A stretch of 64,000 nt of DNA from Phytopythium helicoides. Lineage: Eukaryota; Oomycota; Peronosporomycetes; Pythiales; Pythiaceae. Position 1 is the first letter of the stretch. The number at the start of each line of letters is the position of its first letter. Location of the stretch: the NCBI GenBank assembly GCA_024867545.1, contig JANFNE010000073.1, forward strand, positions 62,001 to 126,000, given 5' to 3'. A program made the translations under genes and the position numbers. The notes under the pieces are model-generated. The model had not been told where the DNA came from. It worked only from the letters and a program-made list of their open reading frames with translations, and did not search any database. Shown here in pieces: positions 22,608 through 32,682 of this stretch.

Positions 22608-22788
22608 CACCGGATTACCTCGTCCCGTCCCACTTTTTCCATTCGCATTCACCGCGTATCTGGCCAATCACAGCTTCGCAATCAACAAGTTCAACCTCAT
22701 CTCGCTCGTGATTGGCCGCCACCAACTCTCCTCGCGCTCCGATTGGACCAAAACCCTTTCCGACCTACACCAGAGACAAGGGCCCTCC

Positions 22789-23565
22789 ATGCGCATGCAG
22801 CCAGCCGATCCCGCCGCGCCGCGCGCATGCAGCCCAGCCAGCCGAAGGTCCCGCCGCGCCACTCGGCAACTCGCCCGCCAGCCCTCAGCCCCCCACCCCA
22901 CACTAACTGACGATGCCATCGACGACGCCCGCGACCCTCGCGCTGCCCTCGCTGCGCGCCGTGCGCCTGCTGCCCGCGCGCTGCCCTCGCTGCGCGCCGT
23001 GCGCCTGCTGCCCGCGCGCCACTCGCGCCACCTGCGCGCCGTCATGCGCCTGCGCCAGCTGCAGGCCGTGCGCTGCCAACGCGCCACCAAGCACGGCGGC
23101 GCCACGCGCTTCCAGCTCGACGTGTTTTCGACCCACCGCGCCAACTCGCGGCTGCCCGCCGGCTGGAGCGCCAAGCGGCTGCCTGGCGTCGCGAGCAGCC
23201 AGATCGAGACGCAGCGAGCACCCGACGGCGTCGTCGAGTGCTCGTTCGCGCAGGTGGCCGAGCTCCGCGAGCAGGCATACCAGCTGGCACTGGAAGTGCA
23301 CCCCGACAAGCGCTGCGACTTCTGCACCGAGCTCTGCGACTACATCCTGCTGGGTATGCTGCAGCCCGGCGCGCCGTCCACCAAGCTCGCGCCGACGTCC
23401 GTGCGCGTGCGCTCGGTCGACAAGTTTGTCAACAAGCTGCTGCACATGGCCACGGCCGCGACCTCGCCGCTGAGCTGTGAAGAGCCCTGCAGCTGCCAGG
23501 AGCGCATTCCGAACCTCCTGTGCGAGCTGCTGCAGCTCCCCGACGACCAAGAGCAAGCCGCGTAA
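22789..23565 (+). CDS. PX-like Cys-motif family member 5 (divergent), start region altered by a 38-bp duplication
   Basis: The conserved body runs in one frame to 23565: FQLDVFSTHRANSRLPA, a decayed signature (ECSFAQVAELR) without the PX arginine, CDFC (first Cys codon at 23314), QPGAPSTKL, helix VDKFVNKLLHMA, several late Cys and IPNLLCELL. Two starts are possible. The ATG at 22913 opens with the family-like N-terminus (MPSTTP..LPSL), but is thrown out of frame by a 38-bp tandem duplication (22943-22980 and 22981-23018). The ATG at 22789 stays in frame through the second copy and gives 258 aa with a novel Arg/Pro-rich N-terminus. A third in-frame ATG is at 23044. Which is used cannot be told from sequence; the body is well supported. 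Confidence 0.65.
   Translation: MRMQPADPAAPRACSPASRRSRRATRQLARQPSAPHPTLTDDAIDDARDPRAALAARRAPAARALPSLRAVRLLPARHSRHLRAVMRLRQLQAVRCQRATKHGGATRFQLDVFSTHRANSRLPAGWSAKRLPGVASSQIETQRAPDGVVECSFAQVAELREQAYQLALEVHPDKRCDFCTELCDYILLGMLQPGAPSTKLAPTSVRVRSVDKFVNKLLHMATAATSPLSCEEPCSCQERIPNLLCELLQLPDDQEQAA
22943..23018. repeat. Perfect 38-bp tandem duplication in member 5
   Basis: Bases 22943-22980 and 22981-23018 are identical. Thirty-eight is not a multiple of three, so the copy changes the reading frame between the ATG at 22913 and the conserved body. An imperfect duplication of about 35-40 bp also lies just upstream (about 22789-22862). Confidence 0.95.
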
Positions 23566-24070
23566 GCTCGCGGCGTGGAGTGCCCCGCCCCTCGACTATA
23601 AGCGCCTCGCGTGGACGAGATCCAGCGACGCGCACGGGGCCGGCCACCTCACTCCGTAGCAGCATCAGCGCGTGCCCAGCAGATATTTAGTTCCGACTTC
23701 GATAACTTAGGACGCTCTCCGGTCGGATCGAAGACCGGAAAGCGGCGGACAGATCTCACATACATCTCTTTTGCGATATCATTTGCTCCTAGATTCCTTC
23801 CATTCGCATTCACCGGCGTGACAAGCACCATTGAGATTGTCTTTGTGACCTCGCTTGGCAACAAGTTGCAGTTGCGTATCAAGCACAAGCTGAAGCCAAC
23901 ATGCCCATCATGATGCTGATCATGCGCGTCGTCTTTGTTGATTTCAACTACCCACAGGAACGAACACAATGAACGAATGCGCGGGATGGCGATTACTTAG
24001 ATGCTATGCTACATGGAAGCCAAACCGTCGCGGACAACATGGAGCGCGAGCCCGTGACACCGAGAGAAAC
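23566..24070. other. Intergenic between convergent members 5 and 6
   Basis: About 0.5 kb. A segment with CCATTCGCATTCACCG at about 23803 echoes one at about 22632, upstream of member 5. No gene is supported. Confidence 0.4.
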
Positions 24071-24604
24071 TCAGTTCTGCCGCAGGAACGCCGTCAGGAT
24101 CTGTACAAACTCCTGGTGGGCGTCATCGCCATCGTTGAGCTGGCTCGCAAAGCGCAGCAACTGGTTCATGAACGCGGCGAGCGGCTCCATCTGCAGCACG
24201 GCAGCGCCATCCCACTTGCGGTGGAGAAGACGCGGCCGCTCCCAGCACATCGAGAGGTAGTGCGCAACGCAGCGGCAGTGGTCGCAACTGCGCGAGTGCG
24301 AGGTCACACACTTGTCCAGCTTGGCGCGCAGCTTTCGGAGAGCGCCAAAGTCGGTGCGGACCGAGAAGGCAAGCACTCGCTCGGAGATAGCGTCGTCACT
24401 CTGACTGGTGCTCGCAGCAGCAGTCGGCACGATGCTCGAGGCAATGGGGGAGCCGGGGGCGAGGAGGTACAATTCGAGTGTAGCAGCGAGTGGCTTTTTG
24501 CTGTCTGCGATGGCAGCGATTTCGAGGCCCGGCTCAGCCGTCCGTGGCTGGCGCTGCTCGTGGAACACGGGTTGGGTCGGCTTGATGGACAGCGACTGGA
24601 GCAT
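24071..24604 (-). CDS. PX-like Cys-motif family member 6 (most divergent)
   Basis: 177 aa on the minus strand. Recognised by order of parts rather than identity: strand ATLELYLLAPGSPI (41-54), a Ser/Ala loop, then FGALRKLRAKL (86-96) in place of the signature. CDHC (Cys107, Cys110), ERPRLLHRKW, a helix FMNQLLRFASQL (145-156) and the terminal VQILTAFL follow. The PX arginine and the late Cys before the last helix are gone. It could be a functional outlier or a gene losing constraint; the open frame is intact. It is convergent with member 5 and divergent from member 7. Confidence 0.65.
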   Translation of the reverse strand: MLQSLSIKPTQPVFHEQRQPRTAEPGLEIAAIADSKKPLAATLELYLLAPGSPIASSIVPTAAASTSQSDDAISERVLAFSVRTDFGALRKLRAKLDKCVTSHSRSCDHCRCVAHYLSMCWERPRLLHRKWDGAAVLQMEPLAAFMNQLLRFASQLNDGDDAHQEFVQILTAFLRQN

Positions 24605-26031
24605 GGCTGGTTGCTTGAGGTGGGCACTTGGCGTGGCAAGTCGGAGGAAGATTCAAAAGTGGAGTCTGGCGGTCCTGCCGCTCTGTTTGGACAACAGAAG
24701 GCAGGCGAAGGACACGCACCGGACTGAGGCTCGCACGGCGCCATTTGCGTCGAGTCGGCGCCACGCACGCGACTAGCTCTCCATACAATCCGCCATACGA
24801 TCGCCAGTGCGGTGCAGCCACTCTAATCCAAAGCCGCCGCTTGTTTAGATGGAACCAACTGCAAGCGAGCGCTGCGCGTGACTCGCCTTCAGAAACCGTT
24901 TGTGCAGTCGCGTCGCATGGAATTCTTAAATTAATGCAATAATTTCACAAGAAACTGCAGATACTACAGGTCATTTTGAATAGGTTTCTACGAAAATAAT
25001 ACCACCATGTTCTAGATGTATCGAGTGCTGGAGTGTGCTAGACGTGTGGCCAGCAGACCGGCCAAACTTCAGAATCTCACCGACGCGCCGCGACTGTCGC
25101 ATGTGAGTGGGCTGCAGACGAAAGCCCGGGGCCAATCAGCGCGCTGCCAAGGCACCGGACCGCCTCTGTGGTTCAACCACATAGAGCGACTGCTTCTTGC
25201 GCATGCTCTTGTGTCTGCGTGGGGCTGATGATGCCACACCCATGGCGTTTGGGATTGGCGGGGGAATCTGGGTGACTAGCGAGCGCTGCTTCGAAACGCA
25301 GGTAGCCACGGGCTGCACAAGACATCGCGCTGCTAGGACATGGAACAGTCGCATAGTGTTGCGCAGCTGGTAGCACGGCAATGCCGCCGCGGCATTGAGT
25401 AGCTCCCGGTTAGCCCCCCATGGGGGCACTGTCCTCTACGCAAGGCAGGTACGGACAGGTTTCCACTGACGTGGTGCGTTGAGTGGTGGCAAAGCACCGG
25501 GTCGGAAGCAAAACGAGACCGCACGCGCGATGGCCTGACCGGCCGCGTCCGTCTCGCAGCAACGAGGCGACCCTCGTGACTCGCAGCCAGCCAGCCAGTC
25601 AACAGCCGGATCGACCTGGAATCAGCGGTAACACGCCGACCGAGTGGACGCTGTGGATCGGAGCGTGGCCTCTGGTAATCCGGCTGATTAGAGGGGTCTG
25701 CGAGCGCCAGGCCACTTCAGAAACGCAACACCGTGTCGGCCGTCGCCTCGGTGCAACTCGGCCAAGCCGTGAAATTCAACTAAAGCAGCACTACACTTGC
25801 GTCTAGAATGGCCATACTTTCGCCAAGCGAAACTCCATCCGTGCCTCTCATTCTCAGATTGGACGTTTGACTTGTCTCCAGTATGCGAGACATATCGCCA
25901 AATGGGACCGTCATCAGGCGATGGTGATGGCGAGGCGCGCCTGCTTCTTCCTTCTTCTCACTTGAACAATCGCGCCGCCCCGCTCACGTAGCCCCCCATT
26001 CCTGCTTCTTCTCCCCCTTCGATCGATCGCC
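24605..26031. other. Intergenic, divergent members 6 and 7
   Basis: 1.4 kb holding promoters for member 6 (minus) and member 7 (plus). An AT-rich patch lies at about 24910-25010. No gene or repeat was recognised. Confidence 0.4.
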
Positions 26032-26625
26032 ATGGTGACGGACGTCAAGCTGTCAGCGCTGCGCCCGCTAGCGCCCGTGCCGCTGGCCCCGCAGTGCGTC
26101 TCGCAGCGCGGCCAGGTGGTCGTGGCGCTGGGCAAGATCGACCGCATCGTGGTGCGGCGCCGCCCCGGCGAGCGCGACGTGACGGGCACGTACGTCATGG
26201 AGCTCGTGCTGCGGCCCGAGAGCCGCATCCCGACCAGCAACCTGCGCTCGCGGCTGCCCGTGCTGACGCGCTGCTCGTCGTCGGCGGCGGTCCCGAGCGG
26301 GTGCTCGTCGCTGCTTGTCGAGAAGAGGCTCGAGGAGTTCGGCGAGCTGCGCACTACGCTGTACAGCATCGCGTACGAGGCGCACAACGCCAACTTCTGC
26401 GCCTTCTGCAAGAGCGTGGTCGAGTGGGCCGTCTGGGGCCAAGTCGAGCCCGGCGCGCTCGCGCGGCTCGTCATGAACGAGGACAAGATGGCGCGCACGC
26501 TCGAGAAGTTCGTGGCCGAGATCCTCGACATCACGGTGCACTACCCAACGCCCGGCAGGTCTATGCGCTGCAGCGCCCTCGCGGACATCCCGCCGCTCGT
26601 GCACGCCTTCTTCTTCGGCGCATAG
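26032..26625 (+). CDS. PX-like Cys-motif family member 7 (clade B)
   Basis: 197 aa, first of the clade B block. The N-terminus LSALRPLAPVPLAPQCVSQR (7-26) introduces the [LS]-x-L-x-P-L-x-x-x-P-x-x-x-S-x-R box typical of clade B. Then IDRIVV, YVMELVL and ESRIPTSN. The signature has changed to KRLEEF (98-103), which keeps a basic pair and the final Phe but loses the aromatic. CAFC has Cys123 and Cys126, followed by VEWAVWGQVEPGALARLV, the helix EKFVAEILDI, Cys180 and LVHAFFF. Very GC-rich codon use, like clade A. Confidence 0.86.
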   Translation: MVTDVKLSALRPLAPVPLAPQCVSQRGQVVVALGKIDRIVVRRRPGERDVTGTYVMELVLRPESRIPTSNLRSRLPVLTRCSSSAAVPSGCSSLLVEKRLEEFGELRTTLYSIAYEAHNANFCAFCKSVVEWAVWGQVEPGALARLVMNEDKMARTLEKFVAEILDITVHYPTPGRSMRCSALADIPPLVHAFFFGA

Positions 26626-27103
26626 GTCGTCGTTGAGAGTATGGACGCCGTCCGGCAGCGACCCAACCTTGCTAACTATTATAATATGAACGTGACGTGA
26701 ATCCCAACGCATCGGTACATGTTTGCTATGCATGCCTAGAGCCCTGACGGACGACAAGAGCTTGCTTCTCGAGGAGCTGAGCTCCGCTGCCCCTCACGGA
26801 CTACGTATTCGTGCGTCCCCACGAGTGAAGGTCCGGTTCACGTCCGCTCGGCTGGCCGAGTAATGGTGGCTCGATCGTGGCCGCGAACGTGCTCACAAGG
26901 TGCTGGTGATGATTGGACGCGCTGGAGGCGCATCCTGCCGCCGCCCTATGCCGTCACCAAGCGTCGCCAAGCGGAGAAGAGCGCTCGATTCCTCATGATC
27001 TACCAAGCCTTGTCGCATGGGCTAACTTCTGCCAGCGGCCCAGTGCTTCCGTCACAACTCGTTCTGCGCCGTCAGCCATCCCTGCTCCACAACCTAGCCG
27101 GCC
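26626..27103. other. Intergenic, members 7-8
   Basis: 478 bp, no gene or repeat seen. Confidence 0.4.
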
Positions 27104-27709
27104 ATGAGCACACTCAGTTCCAATCCGAAGACATGCAGTCTGCGTTCGCTTTCGGTGGAGCCGATTGTGCCGAGCAAAGTGTCGCAGTACGGCCACGCCC
27201 TGGCCACGCTCAGGACCATCGACAGCGTGCGCGTCGCTCGCAACTGCGACCACTCATCGGACTCCAAGTACATCGTGCTCGCATACTCGAGCAAGAAGCC
27301 TCAGAGCCGCATCCCAGTCACCAGCGTCACCATCGCGGGATGGACAGAGCGCGGCGATTCGTTGACACCTGCGAGAGAGAGAATCCCCGTGTCGTCTCTG
27401 CCCAAGTCGCTTGCTGCCTTCTCAGCTCTGCGCCAGCAAGTTGAAGACATCATCTACGCCTCGCACCAGACAACGCTGTGCAGCTATTGCAAGAAGACGA
27501 TGACCTACGTGCTCTGGGGGAACCTGCCTCCCAGCTCGCTCAAGCGGATAGTGTCCGCAGGTGACGACAAGGAGCTGCTACAGTCTCTCGCCAGGTTCCT
27601 CGAAGAGCTCCTGCCTCTGGTGGTGTCGGGTTGCACATCATCTAGCGACCACACGTGTCGTTCTCGCGCTAGGATTATGCTTGTGGTGCACGCGTTCCTT
27701 TTCAACTGA
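27104..27709 (+). CDS. PX-like Cys-motif family member 8 (clade B)
   Basis: 201 aa. Core: LRTIDSVRVARN (36-47), KYIVLAYSSKKPQSRIP, loop, then KSLAAFSALR (101-110), where the phosphoinositide-binding Arg is replaced by Ser. CSYC has Cys126 and Cys129, then MTYVLWGNLPPSSLKRIV, which carries a PP pair, the helix LARFLEELLPLV, Cys185 and VVHAFLF. It shares the CDHSSDSKYIV / NPDRSSERKFVV type of strand hairpin with members 9 and 10, which form a local subgroup. Confidence 0.86.
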   Translation: MSTLSSNPKTCSLRSLSVEPIVPSKVSQYGHALATLRTIDSVRVARNCDHSSDSKYIVLAYSSKKPQSRIPVTSVTIAGWTERGDSLTPARERIPVSSLPKSLAAFSALRQQVEDIIYASHQTTLCSYCKKTMTYVLWGNLPPSSLKRIVSAGDDKELLQSLARFLEELLPLVVSGCTSSSDHTCRSRARIMLVVHAFLFN

Positions 27710-28037
27710 TTACCGCTGCGTTGCGGATGGTGAGTGGGCTCATTCGCAGCCACTGTCTCGCCTTCTCGTCATTAGCATGATAATTCGCGCGGTAAGCGCT
27801 CAATGACCCTCTGTGGCGCAATCACAGCCGATGCGGCTGTGATTCTGCCTGGTCCAAGTTGAAGCTCTCATCCGGCACGTCGATTGGATGAGCTGGAGTT
27901 TTACGGTAGGCTTGCACATTGCTTGGTACATGTAGTCAGTGTGTAGCATGTGGCCATCTAAACATCGGCATGGGATGGCCACCGTCCGACATTAGGCATC
28001 GGGAAGGCTTTTGCTCGCCACGCACTCAGGGTTCGCT
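27710..28037. other. Intergenic, members 8-9
   Basis: 328 bp between the member 8 stop and the initiator-like element of member 9. No gene or repeat seen. Confidence 0.4.
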
Positions 28038-28053
28038 TTTCATTGCTCAAATT
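28038..28053 (+). promoter_or_regulatory. Oomycete initiator-like element, member 9
   Basis: TTTCATTGCTCAAATT, 12 of 16 positions of the initiator consensus, 23 bp before the ATG at 28076. Confidence 0.4.
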
Positions 28054-28075
28054 ACACCTGAACCCTCAGTTCGCA

Positions 28076-28660
28076 ATGTCGTCCACAGCCGCTCCGCTGC
28101 GTCGTCTAACTCCCGAGCCACTGCAGCCGCACCAGCCTTCAGAGCGAGGCTGTGCTCTTGTGACACTCAAGAAGATCAGCGAGATCCGAGTCGTGCGCAA
28201 CCCAGACCGCAGCTCAGAGCGCAAGTTTGTCGTCCAGGTGTTTTCGGGTCTGAGCCGCCTTCCTACCTCCAGCTGCCGCGCATTGGGGGAATATCAAACA
28301 ACCAAGACGGCATCAAGCGGTAAAGTCCCATCGTCCAGTTTGGCCAAGGAGCTCGACGACTTTGACAAGTTGCGGGACGAGGTGTTCAAACTCGCACACG
28401 ACGCCCACGAGAACCTAGCGACTTGCGCGTTCTGCCAGCGCTTGGTAGACTACACGTTTTTCGAGAACCACCCACCGAACGCACTCGCGCGGATGCTGTT
28501 TTCGGACGACACCTCGGTGGCGGCGTCACTTTCCAAGTTCGTCAGCGAGCTTGTGGTAATTGTTGAGGGAGGCTGCACTCCTTCATTTACTGAGCGCAGT
28601 GTGTGTAGTGGTCGTGCACAGATCCCTCTTGTGGTGCACGCCTTCCTGAGTGAACCATAG
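28076..28660 (+). CDS. PX-like Cys-motif family member 9 (clade B)
   Basis: 194 aa, counted from the ATG at 28076; an in-frame codon at 28043 lies on the 5' side of the family N-terminus and overlaps the initiator-like site, so it is not used here. Core: LKKISEIRVVRNPDRSSERKF split by strand 1 and 2, VVQVFSGLSRLPTS, then KELDDFDKLR (91-100) with Glu in place of the PX Arg. CAFC has Cys117 and Cys120; VDYTFFENHPPNALARML follows; the helix is SKFVSELVVIV; Cys177 precedes IPLVVHAFL. Confidence 0.86.
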   Translation: MSSTAAPLRRLTPEPLQPHQPSERGCALVTLKKISEIRVVRNPDRSSERKFVVQVFSGLSRLPTSSCRALGEYQTTKTASSGKVPSSSLAKELDDFDKLRDEVFKLAHDAHENLATCAFCQRLVDYTFFENHPPNALARMLFSDDTSVAASLSKFVSELVVIVEGGCTPSFTERSVCSGRAQIPLVVHAFLSEP

Positions 28661-29544
28661 CTAGCTTTCTTGCATCCACGCCTCAACTATTATGTCAATG
28701 AAATGTTGCTTGAAGTCATGACTCATGTCAGCCACCGTTAGACCGACAGCGCAGACTCTTCTCACTCGACCTAGAGAAACTACGTGTAGAGCTCGATGGT
28801 TGGGCATCGCTTCCCGACAGAAATGGCGGAGCGCATCAACTTGCGCATACAGGTGGATGTACTTGCCAGCATAGAGAGCATCCAACGCTTGGACAAACAA
28901 AGTGAGGCGAGATGGACTCGGCTGTGGAATGAATCGGAGAAGTCATCACAGCTCCGAGAGAATCCGCCGGCGCCAGTGTTTACTCCTCGCTCGACAGCGT
29001 GTTGATCTTCACTCTCGGACGCCTCGCTCGTCGGACTCCTCTCACCGTGGCTTGTTCGCGTGCTCCATCACAAGAAAGCTCTTTCGTCATGGCGGCGGAG
29101 ACTTCTTTCGGTGCGCTGATTGGGTGGTCATGTGTCACTCTGCTCGACATTGAAGAAGTGCTCATCAAATACGAAGATTGGATGAGGAAGGCACAATTCA
29201 TCAATCGCATCGTACGTACTATGGTACATGTATGTCGTCCACGTGATGAAGGTGGATTCCAACCGGCGGTCGGTCGGTTGGTGTGTATGTCGAGCACAAA
29301 AACATACGAATGAGTGCTCATCAAATACGCTGATAGGATGAGTCTCTCACCAACCATGGATCGACGAACACGCAAGGACAGTGAGTTACCGCCTGCTCGC
29401 AAACGGTCATCTAAACCTGCCAAGCGATGCGCACGCGTGATGCGTTCCATTGCCGGCGCTTGAGCTTGTGGCTAGTCTCGCGGTGCCATCATCATGATGG
29501 CTAGCAAGAAGTAGTGTAGGGCATACATAACGATTTGCCTATGA
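28661..29544. repeat. Intergenic, members 9-10, with a spaced direct repeat
   Basis: AGTGCTCATCAAATACG recurs at 29157 and 29313, and each copy is followed nine bases later by GGATGAG. The copies bracket about 126 bp. No coding gene is supported; the minus-strand frame 28980-29450 only reflects this repeat. Confidence 0.6.
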
Positions 29545-29560
29545 GGTCATTGTTCAATCT
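29545..29560 (+). promoter_or_regulatory. Oomycete initiator-like element, member 10
   Basis: GGTCATTGTTCAATCT, 13 of 16 consensus positions, 50 bp before the ATG at 29610. Confidence 0.45.
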
Positions 29561-29609
29561 GCTCAAGCAGCAGCACCTCATCCTACACACACCTCTCCGC
29601 GAACCAACC

Positions 29610-30254
29610 ATGTCCTGGATCGTAGCAACTGGCAACTCACCTCCAGCACTTCGTCCGCTCGCGATGGAGCCGCTCGCGCCGCAGCGACTGTCGGTGCGAG
29701 GACAAGCGTTCGCCGCCATCAAGAACATCGACACGATCCGCGTTGTGCGCAACCCAGATCGGGCCGCAGACTGCAAGTACATCGTTCAGGTTTTCTCCAT
29801 GCAGTCTCAGAGTCGCATCCCAGCCAGCAGCACTCGTCTTTCTGCTTCTCCTACGTCGGCAAAGTCCGAGTCTGGCGCCACTCCCAGCGGTCCAACCTCG
29901 AAAGCCGTGCTCGACAGCAAACGTCCGACATCGACGATCACCAAAACCCTCGACGACTTCCTCAACCTCCGTGACGACCTGTACAACGTCGCTCATCGCG
30001 CGCACAACACGAAAGTATGCGAGGTCTGCAGGAGTATCATCGATTACACGCTCTGGACGAACGTGCCGGCCAACGGGATCGCGCGCGCATTCATGAGCGA
30101 GGAAAAGTTGTCGCGGTCACTCACCAAGTTTCTCGTTGACCTCCTGCCGCTCATCGAGTCGGGCTGCTCTCCCACGGCTGACCGAAGGCTGTGCTCCGGA
30201 CGAGCCGGTGCCCCCGTCATGCTCCACGACTTTCTGTTCGAGCCGAACGCGTAG
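29610..30254 (+). CDS. PX-like Cys-motif family member 10 (clade B)
   Basis: 214 aa from the ATG at 29610, downstream of the initiator-like site. N-terminal box LRPLAMEPLAPQRLSVRG (14-31), then IKNIDTIRVVRNPDRAADCKY, VQVFSMQSQSRIPAS and a Ser/Thr-rich loop of about 40 residues. The signature is KTLDDFLNLR (112-121), with Thr in place of the PX Arg. CEVC has Cys137 and Cys140, followed by IDYTLWTNVPANGIARAF, the helix TKFLVDLLPLI, Cys195 and VMLHDFLFE. The nearest relatives are members 8 and 9. Confidence 0.87.
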   Translation: MSWIVATGNSPPALRPLAMEPLAPQRLSVRGQAFAAIKNIDTIRVVRNPDRAADCKYIVQVFSMQSQSRIPASSTRLSASPTSAKSESGATPSGPTSKAVLDSKRPTSTITKTLDDFLNLRDDLYNVAHRAHNTKVCEVCRSIIDYTLWTNVPANGIARAFMSEEKLSRSLTKFLVDLLPLIESGCSPTADRRLCSGRAGAPVMLHDFLFEPNA

Positions 30255-31087
30255 CTACTCATCCATAATCGTGCCATCCCTAATCTATGTGTACAACTGC
30301 TATCAACACTGCTTTGCTCGTATGAAAGTGTCAAATCATGATGTGGCTTCACTCTTCCGTAGTCTCGACTCCATCACGTCTGTTAGCTCCGAGCTGGGAA
30401 GCGTAGATGCACACGCCGATGACGCCACTTCAGAAATCCAGTCAGCAAGGATGCATTGCCACGTGACAGCGATGGCGTGCTCGGGGTGCGTGTACGCATA
30501 TGAATCTGCAAGATACTCTCTCGCCATGATATGTGTGACCTTCGTGTTGTAAACGAAGACGCAATGCTGGGCAGCATCCGGCGGCGATGCCGGTGCCCGA
30601 GTTGTCGCAGTCACAGTCACCGCGGCCGTCGACGAATCCTCCGGCTCTCGATCGTCCAAACACCCAGTGCGATGGCACGCGCATCACCTTTCACTCTCAC
30701 TCCGTCTCTCATCCGATCAGCCGAGCTGATGAGTCCCGGGTGTTCTCGAGATCTGACTACGACGCAGTCCAGCAGAAGACATGCTCAGCATGCCACCTCT
30801 TGGCGACCAGAAGGAGTGCTCCATGACCACGGCCCAACATTCCGAAGCCACGATTCAAACCCACCTCACTGCCGGTGCTTCGGCTCTTCAATCGCTGCAC
30901 CACTGCTTGGCGCAGCCCGCCAGTCGAAACGCGAGCGCATCGTGCAGAGCCGGGGGCGTTTACCCATCACGTCGAGTGTCTCCCCGGACCTTGAACCCGT
31001 TGGAGACGGCGCCACTCGTGCCCGGCAGCTCCATTCTCGATCTTGCCACGGCGAGCTCACTCCAGACTGAATACGCAGTACCAGTAC
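30255..31087. other. Intergenic, members 10-11
   Basis: About 0.8 kb. The frame of member 11 opens with TTG at 31043, but the first ATG is 31088. An initiator-like CTCCATTCTCGATCTT with a one-base insertion lies at about 31029. No other gene is seen. Confidence 0.4.
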
Positions 31088-31786
31088 ATGAAAGTCTCGG
31101 GAAGAGCGCAGTCGCTGACTCCCGGAGCACTAGCATCGCAGCCTACCTCGCGCAGAGCGCTGGCAGTGTCCGATCTGGCCCAGATCGGATCCGTGAGCGT
31201 CTCACGAGACCGAGACGTCGAAAATGGCTCCACGCTCTATGCCGTCTCCGTGTTTCTCGCGGACGCATCCGAATCCAGCAGTGCCAGCACGATGAAGGAG
31301 CGTCCCAACGATGGACGAGGCCCGTTCTGGAGCTCCATCACCACGGCCGCGACGAGAATCATGTGCTCGACTGTGGATGTCGCCGGTGGCAACGACCACC
31401 ACAGCCCAACTTTTTCCAAGGAGGAGTGGGGTGGCACCGAAACCCGAACATCGAAGCGCCTGGAGGACTTTGACGCACTACGCAACAAGGTATACAGCCT
31501 CGCCATGACGTCGCACAACTTTGAGGCATGCGGGTTCTGCGAGGAAGCGCTGGTCGGCGTGCTCTGGGGCGGGAACCAGGACTACCACAAGCAGCGCAAT
31601 GCACTGTCGCTGCTGATTCTGGATGAGTCGAAGCTGCTGGAGACTCTAGCTGCGCTCGTCCGCGACCTTGTGATCCTTTCCTCTGCTATTGCCCCGGAGA
31701 CTCCCAGGGGCCGACGAGTCCTGTGTCGGATGGAAGACCAGCTCCCAGGAATCGTGCACGAGTTCCTCTTTGGTAGCGCTAAGTGA
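31088..31786 (+). CDS. PX-like Cys-motif family member 11 (clade B, WG-Q subgroup)
   Basis: 232 aa from the first ATG. Core: LAQIGSVSVSRD, YAVSVFLADASES, then the longest loop of the subgroup, about 60 residues. The signature is KRLEDFDALR (123-132), keeping the basic pair. CGFC has Cys148 and Cys151, then VGVLWGGNQDYHKQRNAL, DESKLLETLAALVRDLVIL, Cys213 in CRMEDQLPGIVHEFLFG. Members 11, 12 and 13 share the VLWG-x-x-Q-x-Y-x-K-Q-R segment and the CRME-x-x-LPG tail, and form one recent sub-block. Confidence 0.85.
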   Translation: MKVSGRAQSLTPGALASQPTSRRALAVSDLAQIGSVSVSRDRDVENGSTLYAVSVFLADASESSSASTMKERPNDGRGPFWSSITTAATRIMCSTVDVAGGNDHHSPTFSKEEWGGTETRTSKRLEDFDALRNKVYSLAMTSHNFEACGFCEEALVGVLWGGNQDYHKQRNALSLLILDESKLLETLAALVRDLVILSSAIAPETPRGRRVLCRMEDQLPGIVHEFLFGSAK

Positions 31787-32682
31787 AGGGATTAAGGGGA
31801 TCGCGTAATGTAAGTATAAGCCTCGCCTCGAGACCCACGAGAGTGTCGTGTTGGCAGTAAGTAGATCCCAAGCCAGACGAAAAAGTAACATGAAATCAAG
31901 ATTGAGTAATCGTCATGTCTGGTGTCCGGCGCTCGCCTCGATGCGTTATATTGCTCGACTTCGTCTGATAGTCCCAGCTCATTAAGATTCAAACCGAAGA
32001 GCACAAGTGCGGGATGCGCATCGTACACTGTCACCAACGATACCAACAGAGCAGCGTACACTTTTTTTTTCAGTCTCTTTGTGCCAGCTTGTGCATCCAG
32101 TGTCAACGGTGGAGGCTTGACTAAATCGGAGCAGTCACCCAAACCAAACACGCTGTGCGATGGCCGTCACACCTTGTGTAATGCGTCTACAGCCACAGGA
32201 AGGCAAACAGTCCGAGCATCCATCCAAACACTCGGTGTGATGCCAATCATATCTGCTTCCATCTGCCGGCACAGTCAATGTACTGTACGCACGTCCAAGC
32301 AAGCCATGTGATGCAACAACGACGTGACATACTCAGCTGCTATATAAGGTAGGTAAGGTAGGTACGTCGTGCGGCATGGCCATCACTCACTGCAACGCCG
32401 CAATCACCAAACACGAAAAATGCCCACGACAAGACCAGCAGCGCCAGAAAATGTGGTGCTGTGGAACCTTTCTCATGGCGCCACAAGCTCCAGTAGTGAG
32501 CACGCAGTATCCATTACCCACTGAGTTGTGCACGAAGACACTTGGATGGTCGCAGTGTTGAACACCAGTTCCACGACCTTCGAGTACCCCGGGGCGACTG
32601 GAGATGTTCCACGATGCGCGAGCTTCGCGAGTGCTTGGTCACTTCAAAACCTACTCGCTCGGGCTCACATCAATACCGCGAG
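31787..32682. other. Intergenic, members 11-12
   Basis: About 0.9 kb. An AGGTAGGTAAGGTAGGTA-type run lies at about 32347-32365. The frame of member 12 is open further upstream (ATG at 32614, TTG at 32542). No separate gene. Confidence 0.4.
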
